Shown piece after piece: positions 51,770 to 60,301 of a stretch of 64,000 bases of DNA. Made by a program: the position numbers and the translations under genes. Position 1 is the first letter of the stretch, and every line of letters starts with the position of its first letter. Origin of the DNA: Alcanivorax sp. (GTDB lineage Bacteria > Pseudomonadota > Gammaproteobacteria > Pseudomonadales > Alcanivoracaceae); the NCBI RefSeq assembly GCF_019431375.1, contig NZ_CP080267.1, forward strand, positions 2,545,933-2,609,932, read 5' to 3'. Under the pieces are notes generated by a model, which saw nothing but the letters and a program-made list of their open reading frames with translations, made no database searches and was not told where the DNA came from.

Positions 51770-53866
51770 ATGCTTTCGCTCAAAACGCGCATTATTGCCG
51801 GACTAGCCCTGGTTTCCTTTTATGGCTTTATGATCATCACTCTGGCGCTGGCGCTGCCCGGTAGCGACACGACGTTTCAGATAAATGGTGATCGCATTCA
51901 GGCACAGCTGCCGGATGGAAAATCTGTGATTGTTACAGCTTTCACTAACGGTGAGTCAATACAGACTGCGGATGTATCACTGCTCATCGAAGAACCGGAT
52001 GTCCTTCCTCACTATGCCGATTTGAACACTTTTTTTGACAGCCATCAGACTCTTTACAAATGGCTATCTGCAGGCACCCTGAAAATCGTCAGCGACACCG
52101 GGAAAGAATATTCCATGGAACGCCGGTCACGATCACTTACCCAGTTATCCGGCCTGTTCTGGTTACAACTCTTATGCGGACTGGCCGGCATGATTATCTG
52201 CCTGCTTGTCTGGATTCCAGCAAAGCGAGAAATCGCCATACACTCCTTTGCCCTAACCGGGTTGAGTTATGTGCTTTTTTCATCCGCGGCCGCTATCTAT
52301 AGCACCCGTGATTTTTTCATTCCAGGAACGATGTTTGCCTGGTTATCCGGTATCAATCATTTTGGCGCTCTGCTGTTTTCTGCTTCCCTGGGCGCCTTTT
52401 TGTGGAATTACCCCCGAAAGGCCCCCGGCCATTGGCTCACCACGGGCTTTTATCTCGCCTTTACCGTTGCCATTCTCATTGACCAGTTGCAGTTGGTGAA
52501 CAGCCCCGTTGAAGGCTTCCACTCCTGGGTCATGGGTATTTTCCTGATCGGACTGTCCGGATCAGTTTGGCAATGGACAAAAACAAAAGAAAAACCCCAT
52601 CATCGTTCTGCATTGGGATGGGTAGTGATTTCAATTGTGACCGGCACGGCTTTTTTTGCAGGTGGCATGATCCTTCCTGCTATCTTTCAGGTCGCCCAAC
52701 CCGCTTCACAGGGCCTGCTGTTTACCACTTTCCTACTGATGTATCTGGGTATGGCTCTTGGTGTTGTTCGACATCGGCTCTTCGATCTGGAGCAATGGTG
52801 GTTTTCTTTATGGTCCTGGTTACTGGGCGGTCTCTTCATCATGTTGACCGACTTGGTTCTGGCGATGCTCCTCAGCTTGTCTGGCCCGATCACACTGACA
52901 TTGTCCGTCGCCCTTATCGGCTGGCTATATTTTCCGTTACGTCAGCTACTCTGGAAAAAGCTATTTCTGCGTAATCATCAGGAACTGGACGAATGGCTCG
53001 CACAGGCACTACCCGCGATGCTGGATGCTCAAAACGTATCTGATTCACGGTCCGGTGTAGAAGAAGCGCTTCAGGCGGTATTTGATCCCCTTTTCATGGA
53101 ACCCGCTCCTCTGGCAAGTTCCCAGATAACCATTATCAATAAAGGCCAAAGCCTCAGTGTTCCCGAACCCCTTGAACAGCGATCCTGGTTACTGCATCAC
53201 CCAAAGCATGGCGAACGCCTTTTCAACCGCCAAGACACACGAATAGCAAGCCTTGTGCTATCTCTACATCAACTGGTCAGCCAGGCTAAGCTTGCGCACG
53301 CTAAAGGTGCCAGAGAGGAACGGCTTCGCATTCGACGAGACATGCACGACGATCTGGGAGCAAAACTCTTACAGCTTTTACATCGTTCAACAGACACCAC
53401 CAAGCCGCTGGTTCGTGAAGCCATCCATGATTTGCGCGATCTTCTTAAAGATATGGAAGGCGAGTCCTTGTCACTTGAGGCAGCCATAATCCAGTGGCAT
53501 GAGGAAACCGCTCAGCGCTGCAAAGATCATGGCACTACGCTGGAATGGCATGGCAAACCTAACTCGATGGTACTGGCCGCAAGCCAGTTCAGCGAGCTAA
53601 CCCGAATTTTACGGGAAGCTGTTACCAACGCATTGAAACATTCATCAACGTCTGTTCTTACCGTCTCGATAGACAGCCGAGAAAACATACTGACGCTGGT
53701 AATCGAAAATGACGGCGCGCTTACATCAAGCCAATCAACAGCTATTCGCGGCCTTGATATCATGGCCGGTCGAGCACGCAAGTTAAGTGGTCGCTTTGAG
53801 CATCACAATGTTGATGGCCAGTGGAAGGTAGTGCTGGAAGTCCCGCTGGCCAGTTCTTCTAACTGA
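51770..53866 (+). CDS. sensor histidine kinase (NarL-type partner)
   Basis: The 698-residue protein has an N-terminal membrane helix (10-28), a periplasmic sensor segment (30-125), about seven further helices (130-395; 7TM-like), then a HisKA_3-type phosphoacceptor RIRRDMHDDLGAKLLQLLHR with His near 526, and a HATPase domain (LTRILREAVTNALKHSSTSV near 605, DIMAGRARKLSG near 665). It lies divergent from the response regulator. ATP-lid G boxes are short but present. The kinase is intact and the signal is unknown; it presumably reads an envelope or lipid cue. Confidence 0.88.
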   Translation: MLSLKTRIIAGLALVSFYGFMIITLALALPGSDTTFQINGDRIQAQLPDGKSVIVTAFTNGESIQTADVSLLIEEPDVLPHYADLNTFFDSHQTLYKWLSAGTLKIVSDTGKEYSMERRSRSLTQLSGLFWLQLLCGLAGMIICLLVWIPAKREIAIHSFALTGLSYVLFSSAAAIYSTRDFFIPGTMFAWLSGINHFGALLFSASLGAFLWNYPRKAPGHWLTTGFYLAFTVAILIDQLQLVNSPVEGFHSWVMGIFLIGLSGSVWQWTKTKEKPHHRSALGWVVISIVTGTAFFAGGMILPAIFQVAQPASQGLLFTTFLLMYLGMALGVVRHRLFDLEQWWFSLWSWLLGGLFIMLTDLVLAMLLSLSGPITLTLSVALIGWLYFPLRQLLWKKLFLRNHQELDEWLAQALPAMLDAQNVSDSRSGVEEALQAVFDPLFMEPAPLASSQITIINKGQSLSVPEPLEQRSWLLHHPKHGERLFNRQDTRIASLVLSLHQLVSQAKLAHAKGAREERLRIRRDMHDDLGAKLLQLLHRSTDTTKPLVREAIHDLRDLLKDMEGESLSLEAAIIQWHEETAQRCKDHGTTLEWHGKPNSMVLAASQFSELTRILREAVTNALKHSSTSVLTVSIDSRENILTLVIENDGALTSSQSTAIRGLDIMAGRARKLSGRFEHHNVDGQWKVVLEVPLASSSN

Positions 53867-53874
53867 CCCGATAA

Positions 53875-53909
53875 ATACAAACGGGCCTTTTTCAGGGGCC
53901 CGTTTGTAT
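53875..53909. terminator. bidirectional terminator between kinase and lipoprotein
   Basis: Stem ATACAAACGGGCC / GGCCCGTTTGTAT (13 bases, perfect) with a 9-base loop. It is 8 bases after the kinase stop and 12 before the end of the convergent lipoprotein gene. Confidence 0.9.
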
Positions 53910-53920
53910 GCACTGGAGGT

Positions 53921-55069
53921 TTAGCGAACTGCCGCTGCCTTGGCAGCAGCCATGCCCATGAAACCGCTAGAAAGGGTGAAAGCCTCCGCCTGGTAGACAT
54001 CCGGAAGTACGTTTACCTGATAACGGGTGATATCCCGGGCCACACTGCTGGATACGCCGCCAAGGGCACTGAGCATGCCAAGCGTTTTGGTCACGCCAGA
54101 AGTCACCTTGTCGCTCGTAGTGGTCACGTTATCAATGCTGCTGTAAAACTTTGCAGGGCTAGCAATTGCCTGCTTGGCAGCGAAAACCGGCTGATGGTGG
54201 GGCAAAATCGAACATACATCTGCCGGATTCATCAGCGATGCGCGCGCGCACTTTATGTTTCCGACAGGCTGGAAACGCAAATCGCCGGTAACCGCCAACT
54301 CTACCTTGCTGCTTACTTTAGCATTGTCCTTATTGCTAAGACCCGCCCAGCTCTTATGACCATCGCCCTGCAATTCCGCGAAATCCACCAGAAGGTTAAT
54401 ATTTACACCACTTATATTAAGCTCTTTCATCATCTGCGCTTCGAGCTGTGCGGTTGACTCTCCCGATACAGACTTGAATGATTGCGCCAATCCTTTACTC
54501 GCTCCAATATATCGTGAGTCAGTTACCGCCTCACCACTACGCGCCAATACCAGATAGCGTGTACCGCCATCGCCCTTATACTCAAATGGACTGGCTCGCC
54601 CACCCGCCTGAATGTTCTTGTAATGCGAGTTGGCTTTTATGATGTCATGGGAAACCAACTGGAAACCGGCATTGCTCAGCTGCTTCTCCGCATCGTCACA
54701 AGCGCGATCAGCAATACGCTGAAGATCCCGCTCTTCGATACCCTGGGCCGTATAGGTCACAGAGACTTTTACGTCCGAACGACTAACAGTACCAATGGCG
54801 CGAGTATTGCCCGCCCTAAAGCCACCACTGGTGGAAGCAGATGCTGAAGTAGTCATGCCGAACATCACATTGCAGGACAATACACCTACTTTTTTAACAT
54901 CCTTCATGTGCTTTTCGCTATCGGCACCGATGAAGGTATCCGCCTGGCTGACTGCGCTTCCATTAGCGTCATAGGTTGACGCCATATCTGTGGATGCACA
55001 CCCTGCCATGAATGCGCAAAAAAATAATGATGATGCTTTATTTATCTTCTTTGATGATAGATTTTTCAT
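53921..55069 (-). CDS. island lipoprotein of unknown function
   Basis: The 382-residue protein has lipobox MAGC (near residue 24) in MKNLSSKKINKASSLFFCAF. It is Ser/Ala/Thr-rich and has no recognised domain; GVLSCNVMFGMTTSAS near 63 and RGERDLQ-like segments (GIEERDLQRIADRACDDAEK) are marked. It is AT-richer and Ser/Lys-rich compared with neighbours. It lies downstream of the 55146 lipoprotein gene on the same strand, 77 bases apart. Not homologous to the two large lipoproteins. Likely periplasmic-facing; function unknown. Confidence 0.6.
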   Translation of the reverse strand: MKNLSSKKINKASSLFFCAFMAGCASTDMASTYDANGSAVSQADTFIGADSEKHMKDVKKVGVLSCNVMFGMTTSASASTSGGFRAGNTRAIGTVSRSDVKVSVTYTAQGIEERDLQRIADRACDDAEKQLSNAGFQLVSHDIIKANSHYKNIQAGGRASPFEYKGDGGTRYLVLARSGEAVTDSRYIGASKGLAQSFKSVSGESTAQLEAQMMKELNISGVNINLLVDFAELQGDGHKSWAGLSNKDNAKVSSKVELAVTGDLRFQPVGNIKCARASLMNPADVCSILPHHQPVFAAKQAIASPAKFYSSIDNVTTTSDKVTSGVTKTLGMLSALGGVSSSVARDITRYQVNVLPDVYQAEAFTLSSGFMGMAAAKAAAVR

Positions 55070-55110
55070 TTTTTAATTCCGTGATATTTTAATATTTATT
55101 GCAAATAAAC

Positions 55111-55132
55111 GCCGGAAAAATCCGGCTTTTTT
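55111..55132. terminator. hairpin between the lipoprotein genes
   Basis: Stem GCCGGA / TCCGGC with a four-A loop and six T. The T tail is on the plus strand, but it lies just after the end of the minus-strand gene at 55146. It may act on either strand. Confidence 0.6.
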
Positions 55133-55145
55133 GAATCATCAAACA

Positions 55146-57077
55146 CTATTGTTTTACTGCATCTCTCAACTCAAACAGTTCACCACTCACCCATGCACTC
55201 AGGCTTTTCACTGTCATATCTTCGTTGAAACGAACCTGAATTTTGCCGGCGCTGACATTGACAAAATCTTGGGCATCGATATGCATCAGGAAGGCACCAT
55301 CGCTTTCCTCCACTCCCGGAATCAGAAAATCATTATTCCCGCCCCACTCCAGTTCCTGGGGGAAGGTGCCACCGCACAGCTGGGTCTCCCCATCCAGGGT
55401 AAAGTGCCCTCCTGCGGTAATGACCATGGTGTTTGTCACTGTACTGAAAGGGCCAAAGGGTCCATTGCATGAGACCTGTGCCGAGCCGCTCCAGGTACCT
55501 GCCAGATCTACAAAAATATCTGGTACGCCTGATCCGTAAGCCTCCATGCTGTTGCGAAACTTAACTTCACCATTGCCCCCTGCACTGCCCTCAATCAAGC
55601 CACTATCCCACTCCGCAAAGGTATTCAGAAACTCTGTAATTCCTGTTCCTTGATTGATGAAAAGCTGGCCAGGCATGTAGATAGGACCAAAGCCATAATC
55701 CTCTTCAGAGAAAGGGGTAAGCGCACCCGTCAAGGCGCCGCTCGACTGCAAACTGGAAATAATGCTGCCGTCCGCGCCCTTTAATTCCATCATCCAGTCA
55801 GCCGTCGATCCGCTGATGGTTAGCGAGCCTTCGCCATACCATTGCGGATTGGATTCCGGTGTTTCATAAATGGCAACCGGCCAGGTCGCCGTCATCAATG
55901 CCAGAAATTCGGCTTGTGTAGGGTTGGCATTGGCACCGAAATCGGCACTATCGATACTGGCTTGCACCTCGGGGGAAACAGTCTCTTCCTGAATCAATGC
56001 ACGGGTCGTTGTGCCTTGGCCGTCATCATGAATGATTTCCACGACGTCCAGATCACTATTCAGGTAAAGACGAACCCGCTCGTCACTATCAGACTCGCCA
56101 AAGTTCACCGCTATCCGTCGGTCAAAGTCGATATTTTTTCGGTCATATATGGCAACAATATCCGTAGCAGCAAGGTTAATTCCATCGTCAAAGTCGATAT
56201 CACCCTGAGCCGTGATGGTGACCGTGCCACGACTGTGATTGCGATTGGCGATACCGCAACTGCCACAGTAACCAGGATCACCCGTACCCGAACCAATCAC
56301 GGTATAGGTCCCTGCATATCCGGTAAGCACATCCAGGTTGGCCGGCAATTCCGGGTTATTCTGTTCTTCGTGATCCGGCAGGGTATTGAGATTACCTTCG
56401 GCCAAAAGCTGGGCCAGCGCGTCATAACCATCAATGGCGCCCGCAGGATCTTCCACCAGTTCCCGAATCGCATCGAGTAACGCATCCCAACCCGTACCAT
56501 CGGCATCAAACTCTGTATCGAAAGGATTGCCCTGCAGACTGTCAGGGGCATATCCCTTTTCTTTTAGTGCGTTGACAAGTTCGGTAGCGGCAGAATTGAC
56601 CTCGGCTTCGCTGGGCCAGTTCGCAACAGTAGGCTTCCAATCCAGTTCTGCATCTGTTTTCGCCATAACCAGAGCAAGTTGAGTGAGCGGACTGATATTG
56701 GTCGTCCCCGCCGTAAAAGCCATACTTGTCAGTTCAATCGCAGGCGTGCCACCACTCAATTCCAGCAGGCAAGGCAACTGGTCGTTTTCGACCTTGCCAC
56801 TCCATTTGCCATTGCTGTCAGTGGTAACAGGGGAAAGGGTGAAACCGGAGCCATCCTGACAGGAGGCCGTGATAGTCGCATTGGCTATCGCCTGACCGAT
56901 GGCTGCAGTACCTTGCAGCGTTGCTTGAACGGGCGGCATACCGCCTCCAACCGACGGAGGTGTTCCTTCTTTGCGGTTGCTGCTATCACCACCACAAGCG
57001 GTAAGTAGCAGCCCCAGACCGATACACCCGATAACCGGCAGCCATTTGCCACCTCGATCTTGAGCGATACCCCTCAT
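55146..57077 (-). CDS. large lipoprotein of the island, paralogue 2
   Basis: The 643-residue protein starts MRGIAQDRGGKWLPVIGCIG with lipobox LTAC. Residues up to about 370 resemble the 48315-50843 protein, including CQDGSGF, PGYCGSCG, GTVTITAQGDIDFDDG, DIVAIYDRKN and SDSDERVRLYLN. The C-terminal half is different: GSLTISGSTADWMMELKGAD and a beta-rich end DAQDFVNVSAGKIQVRFNED. The ATG at 57077 has GGGGA before it. A C/G palindrome lies 72 bases upstream, TAGGAT a -10 candidate. Function unknown; envelope structure or binding is likely. Confidence 0.65.
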   Translation of the reverse strand: MRGIAQDRGGKWLPVIGCIGLGLLLTACGGDSSNRKEGTPPSVGGGMPPVQATLQGTAAIGQAIANATITASCQDGSGFTLSPVTTDSNGKWSGKVENDQLPCLLELSGGTPAIELTSMAFTAGTTNISPLTQLALVMAKTDAELDWKPTVANWPSEAEVNSAATELVNALKEKGYAPDSLQGNPFDTEFDADGTGWDALLDAIRELVEDPAGAIDGYDALAQLLAEGNLNTLPDHEEQNNPELPANLDVLTGYAGTYTVIGSGTGDPGYCGSCGIANRNHSRGTVTITAQGDIDFDDGINLAATDIVAIYDRKNIDFDRRIAVNFGESDSDERVRLYLNSDLDVVEIIHDDGQGTTTRALIQEETVSPEVQASIDSADFGANANPTQAEFLALMTATWPVAIYETPESNPQWYGEGSLTISGSTADWMMELKGADGSIISSLQSSGALTGALTPFSEEDYGFGPIYMPGQLFINQGTGITEFLNTFAEWDSGLIEGSAGGNGEVKFRNSMEAYGSGVPDIFVDLAGTWSGSAQVSCNGPFGPFSTVTNTMVITAGGHFTLDGETQLCGGTFPQELEWGGNNDFLIPGVEESDGAFLMHIDAQDFVNVSAGKIQVRFNEDMTVKSLSAWVSGELFELRDAVKQ

Positions 57078-57139
57078 GACCAATCCCCTAGTGTTTTGAG
57101 TAATTGGTCACAATCCTAGGCCGCCGCTTGTCTGCTGTA

Positions 57140-57160
57140 CCCCCCATAAACAGGGGGGGG
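57140..57160. promoter_or_regulatory. C/G palindrome upstream of lipoprotein 2
   Basis: CCCCCCATAAACAGGGGG-type palindrome, centred 72 bases upstream of the ATG at 57077, nearly the same distance as at the paralogue. Its G-run touches the right direct repeat (57158). Binding by the island response regulator is inferred. Confidence 0.5.
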
Positions 57161-57221
57161 CGCATTCTCGACTGGATGGCCTCCCAGGAAAAACAGGGCA
57201 AGACGCCCTGCCTGTGGTAAT
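57158..57221 (+). repeat. 64-bp direct repeat, right copy
   Basis: Identical to 48169-48232, the last 21 codons of mvaB. It is noncoding here and therefore should have decayed if old, so the duplication is recent. DNA from 57222 onward is probably the ancestral mvaB downstream region. Confidence 0.9.
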
Positions 57222-57325
57222 TCGTCACACCCGGAAGTCCATTTCCCCGTTTGATCCGTTGGCGCTTTGCTCGCGGACTGAGAGACAGACGCATCCCCCG
57301 CAGACCGGCTCCCGGAGCGAGAGCC

Positions 57326-57652
57326 TCAGGCGCCGGTGCCGGCCCGCTGCTCGCGAATCAGGTGGTCCAGCAGGGCTTTGTCCTGCTGTGACACTCGCCA
57401 GTGGATATCGGCCTGCTCCATCAGAGCAACCAGATCATCCAGGCTGAAGGCACCAATCTTCCCAGCCAGCAGCGCATCCACCCGAGCCGCGGACAAATCC
57501 AGCCACCGACAGGCATGATCCCGGTTCCAGCCCTTATCGGTGATGCCCTGTTGCAAATTCATCAGCAGGCGACTGCGCAACTCCATTTCCCGGGCCTGCC
57601 GGCCATCGTCTTCCAGGTGCCCCCAGCCCCGGTCAAACCACTGTGTCTCCAT
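57326..57652 (-). CDS. XRE-like helix-turn-helix protein
   Basis: A 108-residue protein starting METQWFDRGWGHLEDDGRQA, with a predicted HTH in the middle: LLMNLQQGITDKGWNRDHAC, then SAARVDALLAGKIGAFSLDD. The pattern resembles the HTH_37-type XRE proteins that often regulate or form antitoxins in toxin-antitoxin pairs; no toxin gene is next to it. GGAGGCGCT precedes the ATG. It lies just outside the island, on the ancestral side. Confidence 0.7.
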   Translation of the reverse strand: METQWFDRGWGHLEDDGRQAREMELRSRLLMNLQQGITDKGWNRDHACRWLDLSAARVDALLAGKIGAFSLDDLVALMEQADIHWRVSQQDKALLDHLIREQRAGTGA

Positions 57653-57743
57653 AGCGCCTCCTTCCGGTACCGGCCCGGCAGGATCGCCGGACCCTGCCCT
57701 CAGGCTACACCGCAGAGCGGCAGAGACAACCCGGCGGCGGGCC

Positions 57744-58217
57744 TCAGCCTTGGCGTATCACCATGCAAGTGGCGGTGGCATGGGCATAGAGTTTGCCGTC
57801 CTCGTCTTCGATGCGGCCTTCGGTGATCACCAGATTGCGACCGGCATTAATCACCCGGCCTTCCGCACGCAGGGTCTTGTTGAATGGCAGCGGCCGGCAC
57901 ATCTTGATGTTCAGGTCGGTGGTGCCGTAACTCTCGCCGGCTTCCAGCACGGTGTGGGTGGCACAGCCGGTGACTGAATCCAGTACCGTGGCAGCGAAAC
58001 CGCCATGCACACCACCCAGGGGATTGGTGTGGCGTTCATCTGCAGTGGCCAGGAAAACCACCCGACCCTCTTCAACCAGATCCGGGTCCATGGGCATGGT
58101 CTCGGAGATGGGCGGGCGCGGCAGTTTGCCGGCGGCGAATGCCTGCATGATTTCCAGGCCGGTCAGTGTCGCAATGTTCATGGGTATGTCCTGTTTGCCA
58201 TAGGGAATGATCGCCAT
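57744..58217 (-). CDS. PaaI-family acyl-CoA thioesterase (hotdog fold)
   Basis: The 157-residue protein has the hotdog thioesterase core: NPLGGVHGGFAATVLDSVTG near residue 65 (HGG), SYGTTDLNIKMCRPLP near 93, and AEGRVINAGRNLVITEGRIE near 117. It would hydrolyse acyl-CoA thioesters. The ATG at 58217 has AAAAAGGAACC before it, better than the internal ATG at 58181. It is transcribed in the same direction as the XRE gene, 91 bases upstream. Confidence 0.85.
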   Translation of the reverse strand: MAIIPYGKQDIPMNIATLTGLEIMQAFAAGKLPRPPISETMPMDPDLVEEGRVVFLATADERHTNPLGGVHGGFAATVLDSVTGCATHTVLEAGESYGTTDLNIKMCRPLPFNKTLRAEGRVINAGRNLVITEGRIEDEDGKLYAHATATCMVIRQG

Positions 58218-58359
58218 TGTAGGTTCCTTTTTGGAACTTACAATACGATACAGGACGTATCCCGGCGAACGGCAGGGACGGAGCAGGCAAAAAACAGAAT
58301 GGGATGCCGGAAAGAGACGGCCCTGGCATTAGGGGCTGAGCCTTCGCGGAGGTGGTTTC

Positions 58360-58420
58360 GCGAGTTACGAGAAGCGAAAGGCAAAACCGGTTTGCTCTTC
58401 GCAACTCGCAGCTACTAGCT
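58360..58420. repeat. intergenic inverted repeat, ACTCGCAACTCG-word arms
   Basis: Left arm 58360-58388 (GCGAGTTACGAGAAGCGAAA...) and right arm 58389-58420 are complementary through GCGAGTT/AACTCGC and AAACC/GGTTT. The right arm continues into GCAGCTACTAGCT. The arms abut with almost no centre. It lies just past the GGDEF gene. Confidence 0.55.
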
Positions 58421-58430
58421 GATTTTCACC

Positions 58431-59903
58431 CTACAGCGTCACCGTCCGACAACAGTTTTTCCCCGCGTCCCGGGCGGCGGACAGGGCGGTTTCCGCCGCC
58501 TGCAGGGCCGCGTCCGTGGAGCCGTAGTCTACCTGCTCTGCATCACAGGGCATCAGGGTAGCAACACCAAGACTCACGGTTAGTGGCAAGGGTACGTCCG
58601 CGAGAGACAACACCGCCTGGCGACAATCCTCCGCCACATCCTCGGCCTGGTTGAGGCCCGCTTCAGGCAGCAGCATCAGGAACTGTTGGCCGGTGAAGCG
58701 TCCCAGACAGTTCTTGCCACTACCCAGCTTGCCCAGCGCTTCGGCCACCGCCACCAGGGCATCATCGCCTACGGCATGGCCATGCTGCTGGTTGAGCTGG
58801 TCCAGGTTGCCCACTTCCACCAGCACTAGCGAGAGGGGCTCGCGGGTGCGTAATCCCAGCTTCAGGTTCTGGCGCAGCTGCTCCAGGATCACCGGCCGGT
58901 TACTCAGGCCCGTGAGCGCATCCTGGCGGGCCAGACCGGCCAGTTCGCGGTTGAGCTGTTCCAGCTCGTCGCGCTGCTCGCGCAGGGCAATTTCGCCGTT
59001 TACCTGGGCGGTGATGTCTTCGAGTTGGGAGAGGAAATAGCGCGGGGTGCCATCACTGTTTCGCACCAGTGACACCGCCAGCAATACCCACACTTCACGA
59101 CCTTCCTTGTGGGTATAGCGTTTTTTCATCCGGTAGGTGGTGGCGTCGCCGCGCAGCAAGCTGTCCACCTGCTCCAGATCCTTGTCCAGATCATCCGGGT
59201 GAGTAATGGTCTGGAAGTCGATCTCCCGCAACTCGCTGTCGCTATAGCCGACAATCTGGCTCACCGCCTCGTTCACTCGCAGCCAGCGTCCATTGGGAGC
59301 GACGATGGCCATGCCGATGGCCGCGTGACGGAATGCACCTTCGAACAGGGCCACATTGGTTTCCATATCGGTCACCGCGCGCACCCGCTGGGTTTCCAGC
59401 CAGGAACGTTCCAGGCCATGGCCCAGAGACAGGGCCATCAGCTCCAGAAATTCCATTTCCTCCATACTGAAAGGCTCCGGACGGGGCCGGGTGTCGCTGA
59501 AATTCAGGGTGCCGACGATATCGCCCTGCACCCGGATGGGCGTGGCGATATAGGCCTGCAGCTGCAGCCCGGTGTAGGCCGGGTGGGAACGCATGGATTC
59601 CAGCGCGCCCACATCGTGCAGGGCCACCGAGCCCTGCTTGGCGAGCACTTCCGCGCAGTAGGTATCGCCCAGGGCGTAATGATCTCCGGCACGGATGGTG
59701 TCGTTGTCCGACTGCACCGCCAGCACCTGGTAGTCCTGTCCCTGCACACGGCTGATGATGCCGACAGACAAGCCCAGCAGGCGGCAGCCCACTTCCAGAT
59801 ACTGCCGATACAACTCGCGGCTGTCCGCACCATCCAGCAACGACAACCGATGCAGTTCCTTCAGGCCCACCAGACGCAGGTCCGCCCCCTCTTCCATGAT
59901 CAT
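58431..59903 (-). CDS. GAF-PAS-GGDEF protein with degenerate GGDEF motif
   Basis: The 490-residue protein has a GAF domain (about 20-165; DTYCAEVLAKQGSVALHDVG), a PAS domain (about 185-305) with a PAC tail, and a GGDEF domain (about 330-488; RQDALTGLSNRPVILEQLRQ). The signature GGDEF/GGEEF is replaced by TGQQF in RFTGQQFLMLLPEAG, so cyclase activity is probably lost. GDDALVAVAEAL is near normal. It may act as a c-di-GMP-responsive or GTP-binding regulator, or have no cyclase role. Two possible starts, 59903 and 59897, are close together. Confidence 0.85.
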   Translation of the reverse strand: MIMEEGADLRLVGLKELHRLSLLDGADSRELYRQYLEVGCRLLGLSVGIISRVQGQDYQVLAVQSDNDTIRAGDHYALGDTYCAEVLAKQGSVALHDVGALESMRSHPAYTGLQLQAYIATPIRVQGDIVGTLNFSDTRPRPEPFSMEEMEFLELMALSLGHGLERSWLETQRVRAVTDMETNVALFEGAFRHAAIGMAIVAPNGRWLRVNEAVSQIVGYSDSELREIDFQTITHPDDLDKDLEQVDSLLRGDATTYRMKKRYTHKEGREVWVLLAVSLVRNSDGTPRYFLSQLEDITAQVNGEIALREQRDELEQLNRELAGLARQDALTGLSNRPVILEQLRQNLKLGLRTREPLSLVLVEVGNLDQLNQQHGHAVGDDALVAVAEALGKLGSGKNCLGRFTGQQFLMLLPEAGLNQAEDVAEDCRQAVLSLADVPLPLTVSLGVATLMPCDAEQVDYGSTDAALQAAETALSAARDAGKNCCRTVTL

Positions 59904-59937
59904 CTTTCCTTACTCAGGCAACATTTTCGCAAGCGTT

Positions 59938-60203
59938 AGAGCCTGTTTGCAGTCTATACGCAGCCGCGCCGGAGGCAATTTTTTCGCCAGGTCGTGATTA
60001 CGATTGTGCGGTGTAGTCATTCTACATAAACAAGTGTAATCGCGGGCTGGCGGAAAAAGTGTCCCGGCCCTTCAGGGTTGCGCTGAAAATGGCGCCAGCC
60101 AGTACTCAAACCCTTGAACTTGACCACCACACAAGGCGTGTGCCCATGAATTCTTGCCATTTTCTGCGACAACGCGGCTGCGTATAGACTCCAAACAGGT
60201 TCT
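59938..60203. repeat. 266-bp element with 31-bp terminal inverted repeats
   Basis: Left end 59938-59968 (AGAGCCTGTTTGCAGTCTAT...) and right end 60173-60203 are inverted repeats with 29 of 31 bases matching. There is no coding potential inside. It looks like a MITE or structural RNA/DNA element. No target duplication could be defined with confidence. Confidence 0.75.
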
Positions 60204-60262
60204 TCTTTATACGCTTCTGGGGTGCAAGTAAAAACCTTGCATGAAATTTCTTATTCAGACAT

Positions 60263-60285
60263 GAAAAAGGCGCCCTCAGGCGCCT
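60263..60285 (-). terminator. Rho-independent terminator of yggT
   Basis: Stem AGGCGCC / GGCGCCT around CTCA, followed on the minus strand by TTTTTCAT. It begins 17 bases after the yggT stop. Confidence 0.85.
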
Positions 60286-60301
60286 CCATGAAACCCGCTG
60301 C

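Larger units (their letters stand above)
59904..60301. other. gene-free stretch with a terminal-inverted-repeat element
   Basis: The 398-base gap between the GGDEF gene and yggT contains the 266-bp element at 59938-60203 and a yggT terminator at 60263-60285. I see no gene in it. Confidence 0.7.

Noticed and set aside
48169..57221. tRNA or phage att site at the island ends.
   Set aside because: The repeats are part of a protein gene (mvaB) and I find no tRNA-like fold or integrase within the segment.
39275..57272. The 16-mer CCGTTGGCGCTTTGCT appears both at 39275 and at 57257.
   Set aside because: The surrounding bases differ and the second copy lacks the hairpin partner; likely a short REP-like coincidence.
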